From Gammaproteobacteria bacterium (lineage in GTDB: Bacteria; Pseudomonadota; Gammaproteobacteria; Eutrophobiales; Eutrophobiaceae), in the NCBI GenBank assembly GCA_011772965.1, contig WVYN01000024.1:24391-88390 (forward strand): 64,000 nucleotides of DNA, in the 5' to 3' direction. The notes below the pieces were generated by a model. It made no database searches, had not been told where the DNA came from, and saw only the letters and a program-made list of their open reading frames with translations. The position numbers were made by a program, and so were the translations under genes. This document shows, one piece after another, positions 37,039-45,994 of this stretch; the stretch's first letter is position 1, and the number at the start of each line of letters is the position of its first letter.

Positions 37039-37698
37039 TTATCCTGTTACTTTGTTCCTGATATAGATCGGTGCAACATCTGCTGCATCACAGATTCTAC
37101 CTTGTTTGTAGTATACGCTGGCGATTTTTGCAGTGTTTTTTGCATGGGGATACTGATTTCCGTCAAAACCTGTCAGATTTTGACCAAAAACGGCACTAAG
37201 CGGCTCATGGTATCTGGCCCAGCCGCTGCCCGCGCCAAAATATGAACCTGCCTCAGTCAGACGGATATTTTCCGCTCGGTCAACAATCTCGGCACCCGTC
37301 AATTCAACAATCCCTGTATCCCTGTATACAGCGAAGTAGATTTCATTCATACGGGCATCAATGGCAGTGGCAATAAACTGTGCCTTGCCCCGGTTGCCCT
37401 GGGCCAGTGTTGCCAGGGTTGACACCTGAACAACGGGCAGGTCTGATGAAAAAGCCAGACCCTGGGCAACACCGGCACCTATCCTGATCCCGGTAAAAGC
37501 ACCTGGTCCACAAGTGTAGGCAATTGCATCCAGTTGGCCCAGGGTTAAACTGGCATCTGACAGTAGACTGTCAATCATGGGCAATATCAGCTCGGCGTGC
37601 TGACGTGGTGCAAGTTCATACTGTTCCTTAACAATGTCATTGACAAGCAAGGCAGCGGAACATGCTTCGGTAGTGGTATCAATTGCGATCAGTTTCAA
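37039..37698 (-). CDS. tsaB: tRNA threonylcarbamoyladenosine biosynthesis protein TsaB
   Basis: This 219-residue protein is TsaB, beginning MKLIAIDTTTEACSAALLV and containing QLDAIAYTCGPGAFTGIRIGAGVAQGLAF, the family signature. It has the ASKHA fold and pairs with TsaD and TsaE to attach threonylcarbamoyl to A37 of tRNAs reading ANN codons. tsaD and tsaE are not in the window. The final residues (YIRNKVTG) match the family end. It is divergent from lolC, with 88 bases between the starts. The kinase gene lies downstream on the same strand, 52 bases away. Confidence 0.94.
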   Translation of the reverse strand: MKLIAIDTTTEACSAALLVNDIVKEQYELAPRQHAELILPMIDSLLSDASLTLGQLDAIAYTCGPGAFTGIRIGAGVAQGLAFSSDLPVVQVSTLATLAQGNRGKAQFIATAIDARMNEIYFAVYRDTGIVELTGAEIVDRAENIRLTEAGSYFGAGSGWARYHEPLSAVFGQNLTGFDGNQYPHAKNTAKIASVYYKQGRICDAADVAPIYIRNKVTG

Positions 37699-37772
37699 AT
37701 TCAGTCCTTTCCGGCCAAGTTTGTTCTATGTTTTCTGGTATCTGCTTTTGGGAAACAATTGTTTCTTTAAGT

Positions 37773-37778
37773 TATAAT
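37773..37778 (+). promoter_or_regulatory. Candidate -10 element very close to the lolC start
   Basis: A perfect TATAAT ends only 8 bases before the lolC ATG at 37787. If it is used, transcription would begin at or within a few bases of the start codon. No Shine-Dalgarno precedes the ATG, which agrees with a leaderless message. The -35 region is not well conserved. Confidence 0.4.
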
Positions 37779-37786
37779 CTTCGCCC

Positions 37787-39031
37787 ATGTTCAGACCATT
37801 TGAAGCCTATATTGGATTACGCTACGTAAGGGCAAAGCGGCGTAATCATTTTATTTCTTTCATCTCACTGTCCTCGATGCTGGGTGTCGCTCTTGGAGTT
37901 CTTGCCCTGATTACGGTTTTATCAGTTATGAATGGATTTGAAAAGGAGTTGACACAACGAACTCTGGGCATGGCATCGCATGCCAGTGTGGTGTTTCGAG
38001 GCAGTACCCTGGATAACTGGCGCGATCTGGCAGCTGGGATCAGCCGTAATCCCGATATCGTCGGTGTAGCACCTTATTATCAGGGTGAGGGAATGCTGGT
38101 CTATGCAGGTAATGTAAATGGCACAATTATTCGCGGAATACTGCCAGAGGAGGAACCCAGAGTATCCGTGGTCGCAGAAAAAATGATCAGTGGAAGTTTT
38201 GTGGATCTAGTAGCCGGACAGTTCAATATCATCCTGGGTACGGAACTGGCCAGAGCACTACAGGTCAGGGTAGGCGACAAGCTTACCCTTGTGGCACCGC
38301 AGGCCAATGTCACACCTGCCGGAATCATGCCACGTCTCAAACGGTTTATAGTGTCAGGTATATTTGAAGTTGGTATGCATGAGTTTGACAGTGCACTGGC
38401 CTTGATTCATCTGGACGATGCCCGTGCCCTGTTTCGCAATAATGGCAGCTCAGGACTTCGTCTGAAAACGACAGATATATTCAGGGCGCCTGTCATCAGT
38501 CGTGAGGCCATAAAGGATTTACCTGGAAATTACTGGGTTGTTGACTGGACACAACGGCATTCAAATTTTTTTCGTGCACTGAAGACAGAAAAAACAGTGA
38601 TGTTTGTGATCCTGACATTAATTATTGCAGTAGCAGCGTTTAATATCATTTCAACACTGGTCATGGTTGTTACCGACAAGCAATCGGATATTGCAGTACT
38701 GAGGACCATTGGAGCCAGTCCTGCAAGTATTATGAAAATTTTTATTATTCAGGGTGTCATAATCGGGCTGGTAGGAATTACATTGGGAGTCATTGGTGGG
38801 GTCTGGCTGGCATCTAATGTAGAAACTATCGTTCCTGCAATTGAGAATTTTTTTCAGGTCAAGTTTCTTTCCCCTGATGTGTATTATATAAGCGAATTAC
38901 CCTCAGACATGCACTGGCAAGATGTCATTATTATTGCTGCTGTTGCCTTCCTGTTTTGCCTCCTCGCTACAATCTATCCTGCCTGGCGTGCAGCACGTAC
39001 CCAACCTGCAGAAGCATTGCGTTATGAATGA
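37787..39031 (+). CDS. lolC: Lipoprotein-releasing ABC transporter permease (LolC/LolE family)
   Basis: This 414-residue inner-membrane protein has the MacB/FtsX fold: a first helix in the N-terminal region ([20 protein letters not shown]), a periplasmic domain of about 220 residues, and three helices at the C-terminus ending in [18 protein letters not shown]. With LolD it extracts mature lipoproteins from the inner membrane and hands them to LolA. Only one permease gene is present before lolD, so the system may be a homodimeric LolF-like type or the second subunit lies elsewhere. Its last 8 bases overlap lolD. The N-terminus [15 protein letters not shown] is the family start, and no ribosome site precedes it. 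Confidence 0.94.
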   Translation: MFRPFEAYIGLRYVRAKRRNHFISFISLSSMLGVALGVLALITVLSVMNGFEKELTQRTLGMASHASVVFRGSTLDNWRDLAAGISRNPDIVGVAPYYQGEGMLVYAGNVNGTIIRGILPEEEPRVSVVAEKMISGSFVDLVAGQFNIILGTELARALQVRVGDKLTLVAPQANVTPAGIMPRLKRFIVSGIFEVGMHEFDSALALIHLDDARALFRNNGSSGLRLKTTDIFRAPVISREAIKDLPGNYWVVDWTQRHSNFFRALKTEKTVMFVILTLIIAVAAFNIISTLVMVVTDKQSDIAVLRTIGASPASIMKIFIIQGVIIGLVGITLGVIGGVWLASNVETIVPAIENFFQVKFLSPDVYYISELPSDMHWQDVIIIAAVAFLFCLLATIYPAWRAARTQPAEALRYE

Positions 39032-39716
39032 ACAATTGATCCTCAGTTGCCATGGTCTGGTGAAATCTTTTTCCGATGCAGGAGTGGAAATTCGGGTATT
39101 GTCTAATCTAAACCTTGAGGTCTATTCGGGTGACAGAATTGCAATTGTCGGAGCTTCAGGTTCTGGTAAAAGCACACTTCTGCACCTGCTTGGGGGTCTG
39201 GATGTTCCCGGTAAAGGGGAAGTCAAAATACTTGATAAGTCATTCTCCAGTCTGTCAGAGACGGACAGGGGATATATACGAAATCAGAATATCGGATTTA
39301 TTTATCAGTTCCATCATTTACTGCCGGAATTTACTGCTCTGGAAAATGTGGCGTTGCCAGTGTTTATCCGCAAGAACGCTTATAGTGAGGCGCTGGATGC
39401 GGCAGCCGACCTGCTTGGACGAGTTGGCCTAGGTAGTCGTTTACATCACAAGCCGGGTGAAATGTCAGGTGGTGAAAGACAACGGGCCGCTATTGCAAGG
39501 GCACTGGTGACCAGGCCCCAGTGCATACTGGCCGATGAGCCAACCGGAAATCTGGATGAGCACACAGCAGATCACGTATTCAACATCATGCTCGAGCTCA
39601 ACCAGAGTCATGGCGCCAGCCTGGTTATGGTCACACACAATCTGGGTCTGGCCCGGAAAATGGACAGGATTTATGAATTACATCAGGGAGTATTACAGAC
39701 CTATCAGGGAGACTAG
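39024..39716 (+). CDS. lolD: Lipoprotein-releasing ABC transporter ATPase LolD
   Basis: This is a 230-residue ABC ATPase. Walker A reads [20 protein letters not shown], the signature is [15 protein letters not shown], and Walker B is [13 protein letters not shown], followed by the H-loop MVTHNLGLA. The segment [25 protein letters not shown] is typical of LolD. It powers release of lipoproteins from the inner membrane through the LolC-type permease. The ATG at 39024 overlaps the end of lolC by 8 bases; a longer frame opening at 38922 is unsupported. An Lpp-type substrate and lolA are both encoded elsewhere in this window. Confidence 0.96.
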   Translation: MNEQLILSCHGLVKSFSDAGVEIRVLSNLNLEVYSGDRIAIVGASGSGKSTLLHLLGGLDVPGKGEVKILDKSFSSLSETDRGYIRNQNIGFIYQFHHLLPEFTALENVALPVFIRKNAYSEALDAAADLLGRVGLGSRLHHKPGEMSGGERQRAAIARALVTRPQCILADEPTGNLDEHTADHVFNIMLELNQSHGASLVMVTHNLGLARKMDRIYELHQGVLQTYQGD

Positions 39717-39720
39717 ACCA

Positions 39721-40263
39721 TTATGAACCGGACCTTTTCCGCTGTTTTGCCAGCAACCGGCTGTTCTTTCTTTCTTCCCATTTCCTGACCATGGCCAGTC
39801 GCCACAGGAAACGGATGGTTGCATAACCAGCGGCCGCGCTCAGTGTTGCCAGGATAAAACAGCCCAGCAGCAGCGGTTCCCAGATTACGACCAGCTGCTC
39901 ATGCAACCAATCCAGCGAATATTCAAATGTTATATTGCGTGGGGATCTGCCGAGCAGGATTGCTCCAAGCTCATAGGCAAAGATGAAAATGGGGGCGACC
40001 GTCAGCGGGTTGGTTACCCAGGTAAAAATCACAGCAATTGGCAAATTAACCCTGAACAGGATGGCAAGAGCGGCACTCAGAAACATATGCACGGGTAAGG
40101 GAATGAACGCGCAAAACAGGCCTGTTGCTACTCCACCGGCAGAAGAGCGGCGGGTAAGGTGCCAGATGTTCGGATCATGCAATAGTGAACCAAAGTATCT
40201 GAGGAAGCGGTGCTCCTGAATTAACTGTCTCTCGGGCAGAAAGCGTTTAAACCATGATTTCAT
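39721..40263 (-). CDS. DUF2062 domain membrane protein
   Basis: This 180-residue protein has DUF2062, seen in SVAGGVATGLFCAFIPLP-like spacing (RSSAGGVATGLFCAFIPLPVHM) and VTNPLTVAPIFIFAYELGAILLG. Three to four transmembrane helices are evident. Its function is unknown. The position between lolCD and comEC is conserved in Pseudomonas-type genomes. It lies on the strand opposite to both neighbours and converges with lolD, 4 bases separating the two stops. Confidence 0.88.
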   Translation of the reverse strand: MKSWFKRFLPERQLIQEHRFLRYFGSLLHDPNIWHLTRRSSAGGVATGLFCAFIPLPVHMFLSAALAILFRVNLPIAVIFTWVTNPLTVAPIFIFAYELGAILLGRSPRNITFEYSLDWLHEQLVVIWEPLLLGCFILATLSAAAGYATIRFLWRLAMVRKWEERKNSRLLAKQRKRSGS

Positions 40264-40359
40264 AATGACCGTTTACGCAAGATATATCCTGAATATTAAT
40301 CCATATGAGGTTATAATAACCCCGTATTAATTTTTCATGACACGGATTGAATAATTACT

Positions 40360-42654
40360 ATGCGAACATGGATGCTCGCTTTCCTTGCAGGCAGCTTGTC
40401 ATTGACTTTTATGCCTTGGTTGCCTTCTTTTTACTGTATTCCCCTGCTACTAATCCTCGCAGTCGCCTGCCTCATGACTGGTTCAAACGTCCGCCTTGCG
40501 GGTGTTTTCTTACTGGGTTTTCTCTATATCTTTTCCCGGGCAGAACTGGTCCTGTCAAAAAATCTGGATCGTTCAATCGAGGGCAAAACACTTGTGGTAT
40601 CCGGCGTCGTTTCCAGCTTGCCGGAAAAACGGCGACATAGTATCAGGTTTGAATTCGATATCAATCATGTTACTGATAGCAAAGGGTATGGGCATCACTC
40701 GCCGGGCAAAGTACGGCTTAATTGGTATAACACGCCGGTCGAAGTCGCCCCGGGCCAAACCTGGCGGCTCAGTTTGCGTCTGAAACGGCCATGGGGATTT
40801 CAAAATCCCGGTGGATTTGATTATGAGAGCTGGTTATTCCAGCAACGAATCAGGGCTACGGGTTATGTAGTCAATGATGATCAAAACCGTCTGATTAATG
40901 ACTCATGGCTCATTTCCATTGATAGCTACAGGCATTTGCTCAGGCAACAGATTGCTGATTCATTGAATTCAGTTAACGAAATGCCAATGCTAGTTGCCCT
41001 GGGTCTGGGTGATCGCAGCTTGATTAAGAGCAAGGATTACCAGACATTGATTAATACCGGCACAAGTCATTTGCTGGCAATTTCAGGACTTCATATCGGG
41101 CTGGTTTCAATTCTTGTATATATAGTATCTTTGCCGTTGTTCAAACGTGTCGGTCATATCCTGAACAGGATTCCTGCGCAATACCTTGCCGCGACAGCAG
41201 CTATTATCGCGGCCACCCTTTATGCTTTGCTGGCAGGCTTATCAGTGTCAACCCAGAGGGCTCTGGTCATGACAGTGGCATTCTGGCTGTGCTTGTTCGG
41301 CTCCCGGTTTCATGCCGCATCAACCGTGTTTTGTTATGCCATGCTCGCTGTTCTTCTGATCGACCCCTTCTCATTATTATCACCGGCATTCTGGCTGTCT
41401 TTCGGTGCTGTTGCGATTCTGCTGTTTGGTATGTCAGCACGGATCCGCCCAATGAGCGTATGGTGGCGGTGGGGAAGACCGCAATACCTTGTCGCAGTGG
41501 GTCTTCTTCCTGTTTTATTGTTTTCCTTTAAACAATATGCCGTGACTGGCATGTTGGCCAATCTGGTAGCGATTCCCTGGATAAGTTTTGCTGTGGTTCC
41601 TCTGGTCCTTTTTGGGCTCTGTCTGCTGCCAGTGGCGATAATACCGGCCACATGCTTGCTGAAAGTTGCAGCCTTTAACATATCCCTGCTATGGCCCACA
41701 CTCGAGTTACTTGAGAGACTGGAATATTCTGTCTGGCATGGTCCATCCCCGTCATACCTTCAATTGCTGATTGCACTAGTTGGGGTGGTAATTATTCTGT
41801 TGCCGCGTGGTTTGCCCGGCCGCTGGGTAGGCTGGATATGGCTATTACCGTTGCTATCACCCGTTCATGCGCGGCCAGCAGAGGGTGTGGCTTGGTTTAC
41901 GCTGCTGGATGTGGGCCAGGGCTTATCCGCCGTCATTCAGACCAGAGATCATGTGTTGATCTATGATACCGGGGGCCGGTTCAGCCCCACGTTTGATGCG
42001 GGAACGGCAGTACTCGTGCCTTTCCTCAAATCCAGGGGTCTTCACCACATAGACAAGGTAATATTAAGCCATGGTGATAACGATCATATAGGAGGGACAC
42101 CGGCATTACTGGAATTTAGCGATGTTGGGGAAATATTGACCAGTGAGCCCGGGAGAATAGATATCCCTGATACTACAAGCTGCAGACGTGGTGATTCCTG
42201 GCAGTGGAATGGTATCCGGTTCAGGCTACTGCATCCTGGAAATACCATGAGTTATAAAAGCAACAATAAATCCTGTGTGCTTATGGTTATGGTCGGCCAG
42301 AAGAAGCTGCTTTTGACCGGTGATATAGAAATTGAAGCCGAATCTGAATTGCTTGAGATATATAATAATCAACTGGATGCCGGTGTAATGACAGCGCCTC
42401 ACCACGGCAGCAAGACATCTTCTTCCAGTGAGTTTATACAGGCCGTTAATCCCGGACTGGTCCTGTTTTCGGTTGGCTACCACAATCGATTCAATTTCCC
42501 TAATGAGGATATAATACGACGATATAATAACCTGGGCTCTGAAATACTGAATACCGCCAGAAACGGCGCAATTCTGTTAGAATTGCGCCAGAATAAAATC
42601 ACGGTCACTGAATACCGTCAGCAATCAAGGCGATTCTGGCACACGGAAATGTGA
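40360..42654 (+). CDS. comEC: DNA uptake channel protein ComEC/Rec2
   Basis: This 764-residue protein has an N-terminal helix group and DUF4131-like extracytoplasmic domain, a central competence domain with many helices (LLAISGLHIGLVSILVYIV, ALLAGLSVSTQRALVM), and a C-terminal metallo-beta-lactamase-type domain. Metal-site motifs in that domain are LSHGDNDHIGG and APHHGSKTSSSSEF. ComEC moves single-stranded DNA through the inner membrane during natural transformation, and the beta-lactamase-like domain is thought to be the nuclease. It starts the comEC-exbB-exbD-lpxK-ycaR-kdsB run. The ATG at 40360 has no clear ribosome site. Confidence 0.93.
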   Translation: MRTWMLAFLAGSLSLTFMPWLPSFYCIPLLLILAVACLMTGSNVRLAGVFLLGFLYIFSRAELVLSKNLDRSIEGKTLVVSGVVSSLPEKRRHSIRFEFDINHVTDSKGYGHHSPGKVRLNWYNTPVEVAPGQTWRLSLRLKRPWGFQNPGGFDYESWLFQQRIRATGYVVNDDQNRLINDSWLISIDSYRHLLRQQIADSLNSVNEMPMLVALGLGDRSLIKSKDYQTLINTGTSHLLAISGLHIGLVSILVYIVSLPLFKRVGHILNRIPAQYLAATAAIIAATLYALLAGLSVSTQRALVMTVAFWLCLFGSRFHAASTVFCYAMLAVLLIDPFSLLSPAFWLSFGAVAILLFGMSARIRPMSVWWRWGRPQYLVAVGLLPVLLFSFKQYAVTGMLANLVAIPWISFAVVPLVLFGLCLLPVAIIPATCLLKVAAFNISLLWPTLELLERLEYSVWHGPSPSYLQLLIALVGVVIILLPRGLPGRWVGWIWLLPLLSPVHARPAEGVAWFTLLDVGQGLSAVIQTRDHVLIYDTGGRFSPTFDAGTAVLVPFLKSRGLHHIDKVILSHGDNDHIGGTPALLEFSDVGEILTSEPGRIDIPDTTSCRRGDSWQWNGIRFRLLHPGNTMSYKSNNKSCVLMVMVGQKKLLLTGDIEIEAESELLEIYNNQLDAGVMTAPHHGSKTSSSSEFIQAVNPGLVLFSVGYHNRFNFPNEDIIRRYNNLGSEILNTARNGAILLELRQNKITVTEYRQQSRRFWHTEM

Positions 42655-42684
42655 CTATCGCAGTAACCATTACCGGAGGATCAA

Positions 42685-43317
42685 ATGCTGGAACTATTCA
42701 AGGCGGGTGGCGTATTGATGTGGCCAATCCTGCTATGCTCGATCATAGCCGTTGCGATAATTGCTGAACGCTTCTGGTCATTGCGCAAGTCTCGTATCAC
42801 ACCAGTTGATCTCGTAAGAAAGGTCTGGCAATGGGAAAAGGATGGTACTCTGGATCATGCCCGGATCAAGTTCCTGCGCAATACTTCACCGCTGGGCAGA
42901 ATACTGGCGGCCGGCCTGGTCAACCGTAAGCACCACAGGGACGTTATGAAGGAGAGTATTGAGGAAGTCGGGCGTCATGTCGCCCATGAACTGGATCGTT
43001 TTCTTAATACCCTTGGAACTATTGCCGCGATTAGTCCACTGCTGGGTTTGCTGGGTACCGTCATCGGCATGATCAAGGTATTTGCCGTAATTACATCCCA
43101 TGGTGTAGGTGACCCGAGCATTCTTGCTGATGGCATCTCTACAGCACTTATTACTACGGCAGCGGGACTGTCAGTCGCAATTCCCGCGTTGATGTTTTAC
43201 CGTTATTTTCGCGGAAGGGTTAATGATCTTGTTGTCACCATGGAGCAGGAAGCAATGAAAATGATTGAGGTTATGCATGGACTCAGAGAGCGAGATAACC
43301 CCGCGGAAAATAATTAA
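42685..43317 (+). CDS. exbB: MotA/TolQ/ExbB proton channel family protein
   Basis: This 210-residue inner-membrane protein has three helices and the ExbB/TolQ core TLGTIAAISPLLGLLGTVIGMIKVF, followed by ADGISTALITTAAGLSVAIPALMFY. With the ExbD-like protein encoded 3 bases later it would form a proton-driven motor that acts on a TonB-type or other partner. No tonB gene is adjacent. The position between comEC and lpxK, where E. coli has msbA, is the Pseudomonas-type arrangement. GGAGGA lies 5 bases before the ATG. Confidence 0.92.
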   Translation: MLELFKAGGVLMWPILLCSIIAVAIIAERFWSLRKSRITPVDLVRKVWQWEKDGTLDHARIKFLRNTSPLGRILAAGLVNRKHHRDVMKESIEEVGRHVAHELDRFLNTLGTIAAISPLLGLLGTVIGMIKVFAVITSHGVGDPSILADGISTALITTAAGLSVAIPALMFYRYFRGRVNDLVVTMEQEAMKMIEVMHGLRERDNPAENN

Positions 43318-43320
43318 TCA

Positions 43321-43743
43321 ATGAATTTCAAGCCAGATAAAACCGAGGACCTTGGTCTTGATATAACACCATTGATCGATGTGGTATTTCTACTGCTGAT
43401 TTTTTTTATGGTCTCAACCACATTCGAGAGAGAATCTGAAGTTAATATTACATTACCCGAAGCCAGTAAAGAGATAACACAGGCCAAGCCGGATGCAATC
43501 AACATTGCAATCGATGCGCAATCGCATATTTATATAAACGATAGAGAACTTGTCAATAGCCAGTTATCCACTATCAAGCAGGGTATATATGATGCGCTTG
43601 GCAACCTTGAAGAGGCACCTATCATTATCAGCGCCGATGCCCAGGCTCCACATCAAATGGTTGTTAAGGTCATGGATGCTGCCAGGCAACTAAATCTGGT
43701 GAAGATCACATTTGCTACCCGTATATTCGAGGAAGATCAATAA
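43321..43743 (+). CDS. exbD: ExbD/TolR biopolymer transport protein
   Basis: This 140-residue protein has one N-terminal transmembrane helix in DITPLIDVVFLLLIFFMVSTTF, where the conserved aspartate used for proton flow lies in PLIDVVF. A periplasmic domain follows (ITLPEASKEITQAKPDAINI, then IIISADAQAPHQMVVKVMDA). It pairs with the ExbB-like protein, whose stop is 3 bases upstream. It is cytoplasmic-membrane anchored and periplasm-facing. Without a TonB or TolA homologue nearby, its target is unclear. Confidence 0.93.
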   Translation: MNFKPDKTEDLGLDITPLIDVVFLLLIFFMVSTTFERESEVNITLPEASKEITQAKPDAINIAIDAQSHIYINDRELVNSQLSTIKQGIYDALGNLEEAPIIISADAQAPHQMVVKVMDAARQLNLVKITFATRIFEEDQ

Positions 43744-43751
43744 ACTGATCC

Positions 43752-44759
43752 ATGCGATCAACAAAATTTATTCATACTCTGTGGTACGGTGAGCATCCTG
43801 TATCCTTTTTATTAATACCGCTTGCCTGGATTTACCAAATTGCCATTATCATTCGTCGCCTGGCTTATACTTCCGGCATTATCCCGGTAAAACGTCTTGG
43901 TATTCCTGTCATAGTAGTGGGCAATATCACAGTCGGTGGCTCGGGGAAAACACCTCTGGTTATATGGCTGGCTAATTACCTAAAAAACAAGGGTTATCGC
44001 CCCGGGATTGTGAGCCGGGGTTACGGCGGCAAGGCAAGTCATTGGCCGCAACAGGTCAGACCGGACAGTGACCCACTGATGGTGGGTGATGAGCCGGTAA
44101 TTATCTCAAGAAGGACCGCTTGTCCTGTGGCGGTAGGAGGGCCAAACAGGGTATCAGCGGCAGAAGGCCTGATCAGGATCAATCAATGTGACATTATCAT
44201 CAGTGATGATGGTTTGCAGCATCTGGCGCTATTCCGAGATTTGGAAATAGCTCTCGTTGACTCCGAGTTACGGTTTGGGAATAAACGGTGTCTGCCAGCT
44301 GGCCCTTTACGCGAACCTGTCAGACGCCTTGAGACGGTTGATATCGTTGTAAGTAACGGCAAGGCCGGACATGGAGAGTTTTCAATGAAATATATACCGG
44401 GCAAGCTATTCAAAGTAAATGATCCAGGTAATACAATGACGCTCGACGATTACAGAAACAGGAATGTCCATGCGGTCGCCGGCATAGGTCATCCTCCGAG
44501 ATTTTTCCGGTTATTACGCAATAATGGAATCAAGACGGTTGAACACGCATTTCCAGATCACTACATTTATAATAAAGATGATTTACGCTTTGATGATGAT
44601 CTTCCTGTCCTGATGACTGAAAAAGACGCTGTGAAATGTAGATATATTGCCGATGATAAATGCTGGTTTCTTTCCATTGATGCGACAATGGATGAAATTT
44701 TCCAGCATCGACTTGCAAATTTACTGAAGGAAATTACCGATGGATCAAAAACTGCTTGA
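43752..44759 (+). CDS. lpxK: Tetraacyldisaccharide 4'-kinase LpxK
   Basis: This 335-residue membrane-associated kinase has the P-loop [20 protein letters not shown] (about residues 56-75) and family motifs [12 protein letters not shown] and [20 protein letters not shown]. It phosphorylates the lipid A disaccharide at the 4' position, the sixth step of lipid A synthesis, on the cytosolic face of the inner membrane. The N-terminal helix (about residues 16-38) gives the membrane anchor. It is 8 bases after exbD. Its end overlaps the ycaR start by 20 bases. Confidence 0.95.
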   Translation: MRSTKFIHTLWYGEHPVSFLLIPLAWIYQIAIIIRRLAYTSGIIPVKRLGIPVIVVGNITVGGSGKTPLVIWLANYLKNKGYRPGIVSRGYGGKASHWPQQVRPDSDPLMVGDEPVIISRRTACPVAVGGPNRVSAAEGLIRINQCDIIISDDGLQHLALFRDLEIALVDSELRFGNKRCLPAGPLREPVRRLETVDIVVSNGKAGHGEFSMKYIPGKLFKVNDPGNTMTLDDYRNRNVHAVAGIGHPPRFFRLLRNNGIKTVEHAFPDHYIYNKDDLRFDDDLPVLMTEKDAVKCRYIADDKCWFLSIDATMDEIFQHRLANLLKEITDGSKTA

Positions 44760-44931
44760 TATACTTGTTTGCCCAGTTACCAAGGGCCCATTAATATATT
44801 TAAAAGACAAACAGGAACTTATTTCTAAATCTGCCCGCCTTGCCTACCCGATTCGTGATGGCATACCGGTTTTACTTGAAGAAGAGGCGAGAACACTGAG
44901 CATGGAAGAACTGGATAGCCTCTCACAATGA
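44740..44931 (+). CDS. ycaR: Trm112/YcaR family small protein
   Basis: This 63-residue protein matches Yca[19 protein letters not shown] at the start and [18 protein letters not shown] near the end. The zinc-type CxxC of some relatives is reduced to a single cysteine (CPVT), a common variant in this family, so no metal site is expected. Its function is unclear. It sits between lpxK and kdsB in many proteobacteria. It overlaps lpxK by 20 bases and kdsB by 4, so translation is coupled. Confidence 0.93.
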   Translation: MDQKLLDILVCPVTKGPLIYLKDKQELISKSARLAYPIRDGIPVLLEEEARTLSMEELDSLSQ

Positions 44932-45677
44932 AAGAAAATTTCGTGGCCATTATTCCGGCCAGGCACGGCTCTACACGCCTGCCCGGCAAGGTATTGCTGG
45001 AAATCGCAGGTAAGCCTCTAATACAACACGCCTATGAATCAGCTTGCAAAAGCAATGCTCAGCGGATTCTGATTGCCACAGACAGTGAAGAAGTGAGGTC
45101 CATAGCTCTGGGTTTCAATGCGGAGTGCCTGCTGACCTCAAAAGAACATGCATCAGGTACAGACCGTCTGGCTGAAGTCATAGACACTATTGGCCTCGCT
45201 CATGACACAATTGTTGTTAATGTACAGGTCGATGAAATTGGCATGCCGCCAGAATTAATAGACCAGGTAGCCGGATTGTTAGCAAACAGGCCGGATGCCC
45301 AGATGGCAACCCTGTACGAAAAAATCCTCGAAAATTCGGAGATTAATGACCCAAATGTAGTGAAAGTTGTTGTCAATAAGAATAACGAGGCGCTTTATTT
45401 CAGCCGCTCACCCATTCCCTGGAACAAGGGGGATTCTCAGACTGAATGTCGTCGCCATATTGGAATCTACGCATACCGGGCCGGGTTTGTTAACAAATAC
45501 CCGGAACTGCCAAAGTGTGAATTGGAAATTCAGGAGTCACTCGAGCAACTGCGTGCCCTTTATTATGGGGCGACGATCATGGTTGATGAGGCCTCTGCAC
45601 GCGCCGGTATTGGTATCGATACGCCCCAGGACCTGAAACGTGCTAGGGAGATCTACAAGAACAATCTGTCTGTCTGA
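44928..45677 (+). CDS. kdsB: 3-deoxy-manno-octulosonate cytidylyltransferase KdsB (atypical motif)
   Basis: This is a 249-residue CMP-Kdo synthetase. The nucleotide-binding start [22 protein letters not shown] and [12 protein letters not shown] are canonical. The usual QGDEP motif reads Q100-V101-D102-E103-I104; the metal-binding aspartate is kept, but glycine and proline are replaced. The product CMP-Kdo feeds the inner core of lipopolysaccharide. The substitution could reflect a changed sugar substrate, a relaxed paralogue or a reading error, and I cannot decide between these. It ends the comEC-to-kdsB run, overlapping ycaR by 4 bases. Confidence 0.9.
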   Translation: MKENFVAIIPARHGSTRLPGKVLLEIAGKPLIQHAYESACKSNAQRILIATDSEEVRSIALGFNAECLLTSKEHASGTDRLAEVIDTIGLAHDTIVVNVQVDEIGMPPELIDQVAGLLANRPDAQMATLYEKILENSEINDPNVVKVVVNKNNEALYFSRSPIPWNKGDSQTECRRHIGIYAYRAGFVNKYPELPKCELEIQESLEQLRALYYGATIMVDEASARAGIGIDTPQDLKRAREIYKNNLSV

Positions 45678-45679
45678 CG

Positions 45680-45699
45680 AAAGGTTAGTGTTAACCTTT
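45680..45699. terminator. Hairpin between convergent kdsB and infA
   Basis: The 8-base arms AAAGGTTA and TAACCTTT surround a GTGT loop. The hairpin lies just after the kdsB stop and before the infA stop. It has only short T and A flanks, so it would be a weak bidirectional terminator. Confidence 0.5.
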
Positions 45700-45707
45700 A
45701 TGAATAA

Positions 45708-45926
45708 TTACCGGGCCCGGTAAGTTATACGTCCTTTGGTCAAATCATAGGGTGTCATTTCGACAGTGACTTTGTCACCTGTAAGAATGCGTATGTAGTG
45801 CTTACGCATTTTCCCTGAGATATGCGCCGTAATAATGTGGCCATTTTCGAGTTCTACCCGGAACATGGTATTGGGCAAGGTTTCTATGACTGTTCCTTCC
45901 ATTTCAATATGTTCTTCTTTTGCCAT
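45708..45926 (-). CDS. infA: Translation initiation factor IF-1
   Basis: This 72-residue protein is IF-1, an OB-fold factor that binds the ribosomal A site. It starts [30 protein letters not shown] and has [28 protein letters not shown], nearly identical to other gammaproteobacterial IF-1. It lies downstream of bpt on the same strand, with 68 bases between, the usual aat-bpt-infA order. Its stop codon is part of a 16-base perfect palindrome (45708-45723). Confidence 0.97.
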   Translation of the reverse strand: MAKEEHIEMEGTVIETLPNTMFRVELENGHIITAHISGKMRKHYIRILTGDKVTVEMTPYDLTKGRITYRAR

Positions 45927-45994
45927 AAAGATTAATGCATCCAGTTAAAAGGGCGAATTGTGCACCAAAATCATGAAACTGGCAAAGACCGAAC

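Noticed and set aside
38922-39023. Upstream extension of lolD
   Set aside because: It would lie inside lolC and add 34 residues absent from LolD proteins; the ATG at 39024 gives the normal N-terminus.
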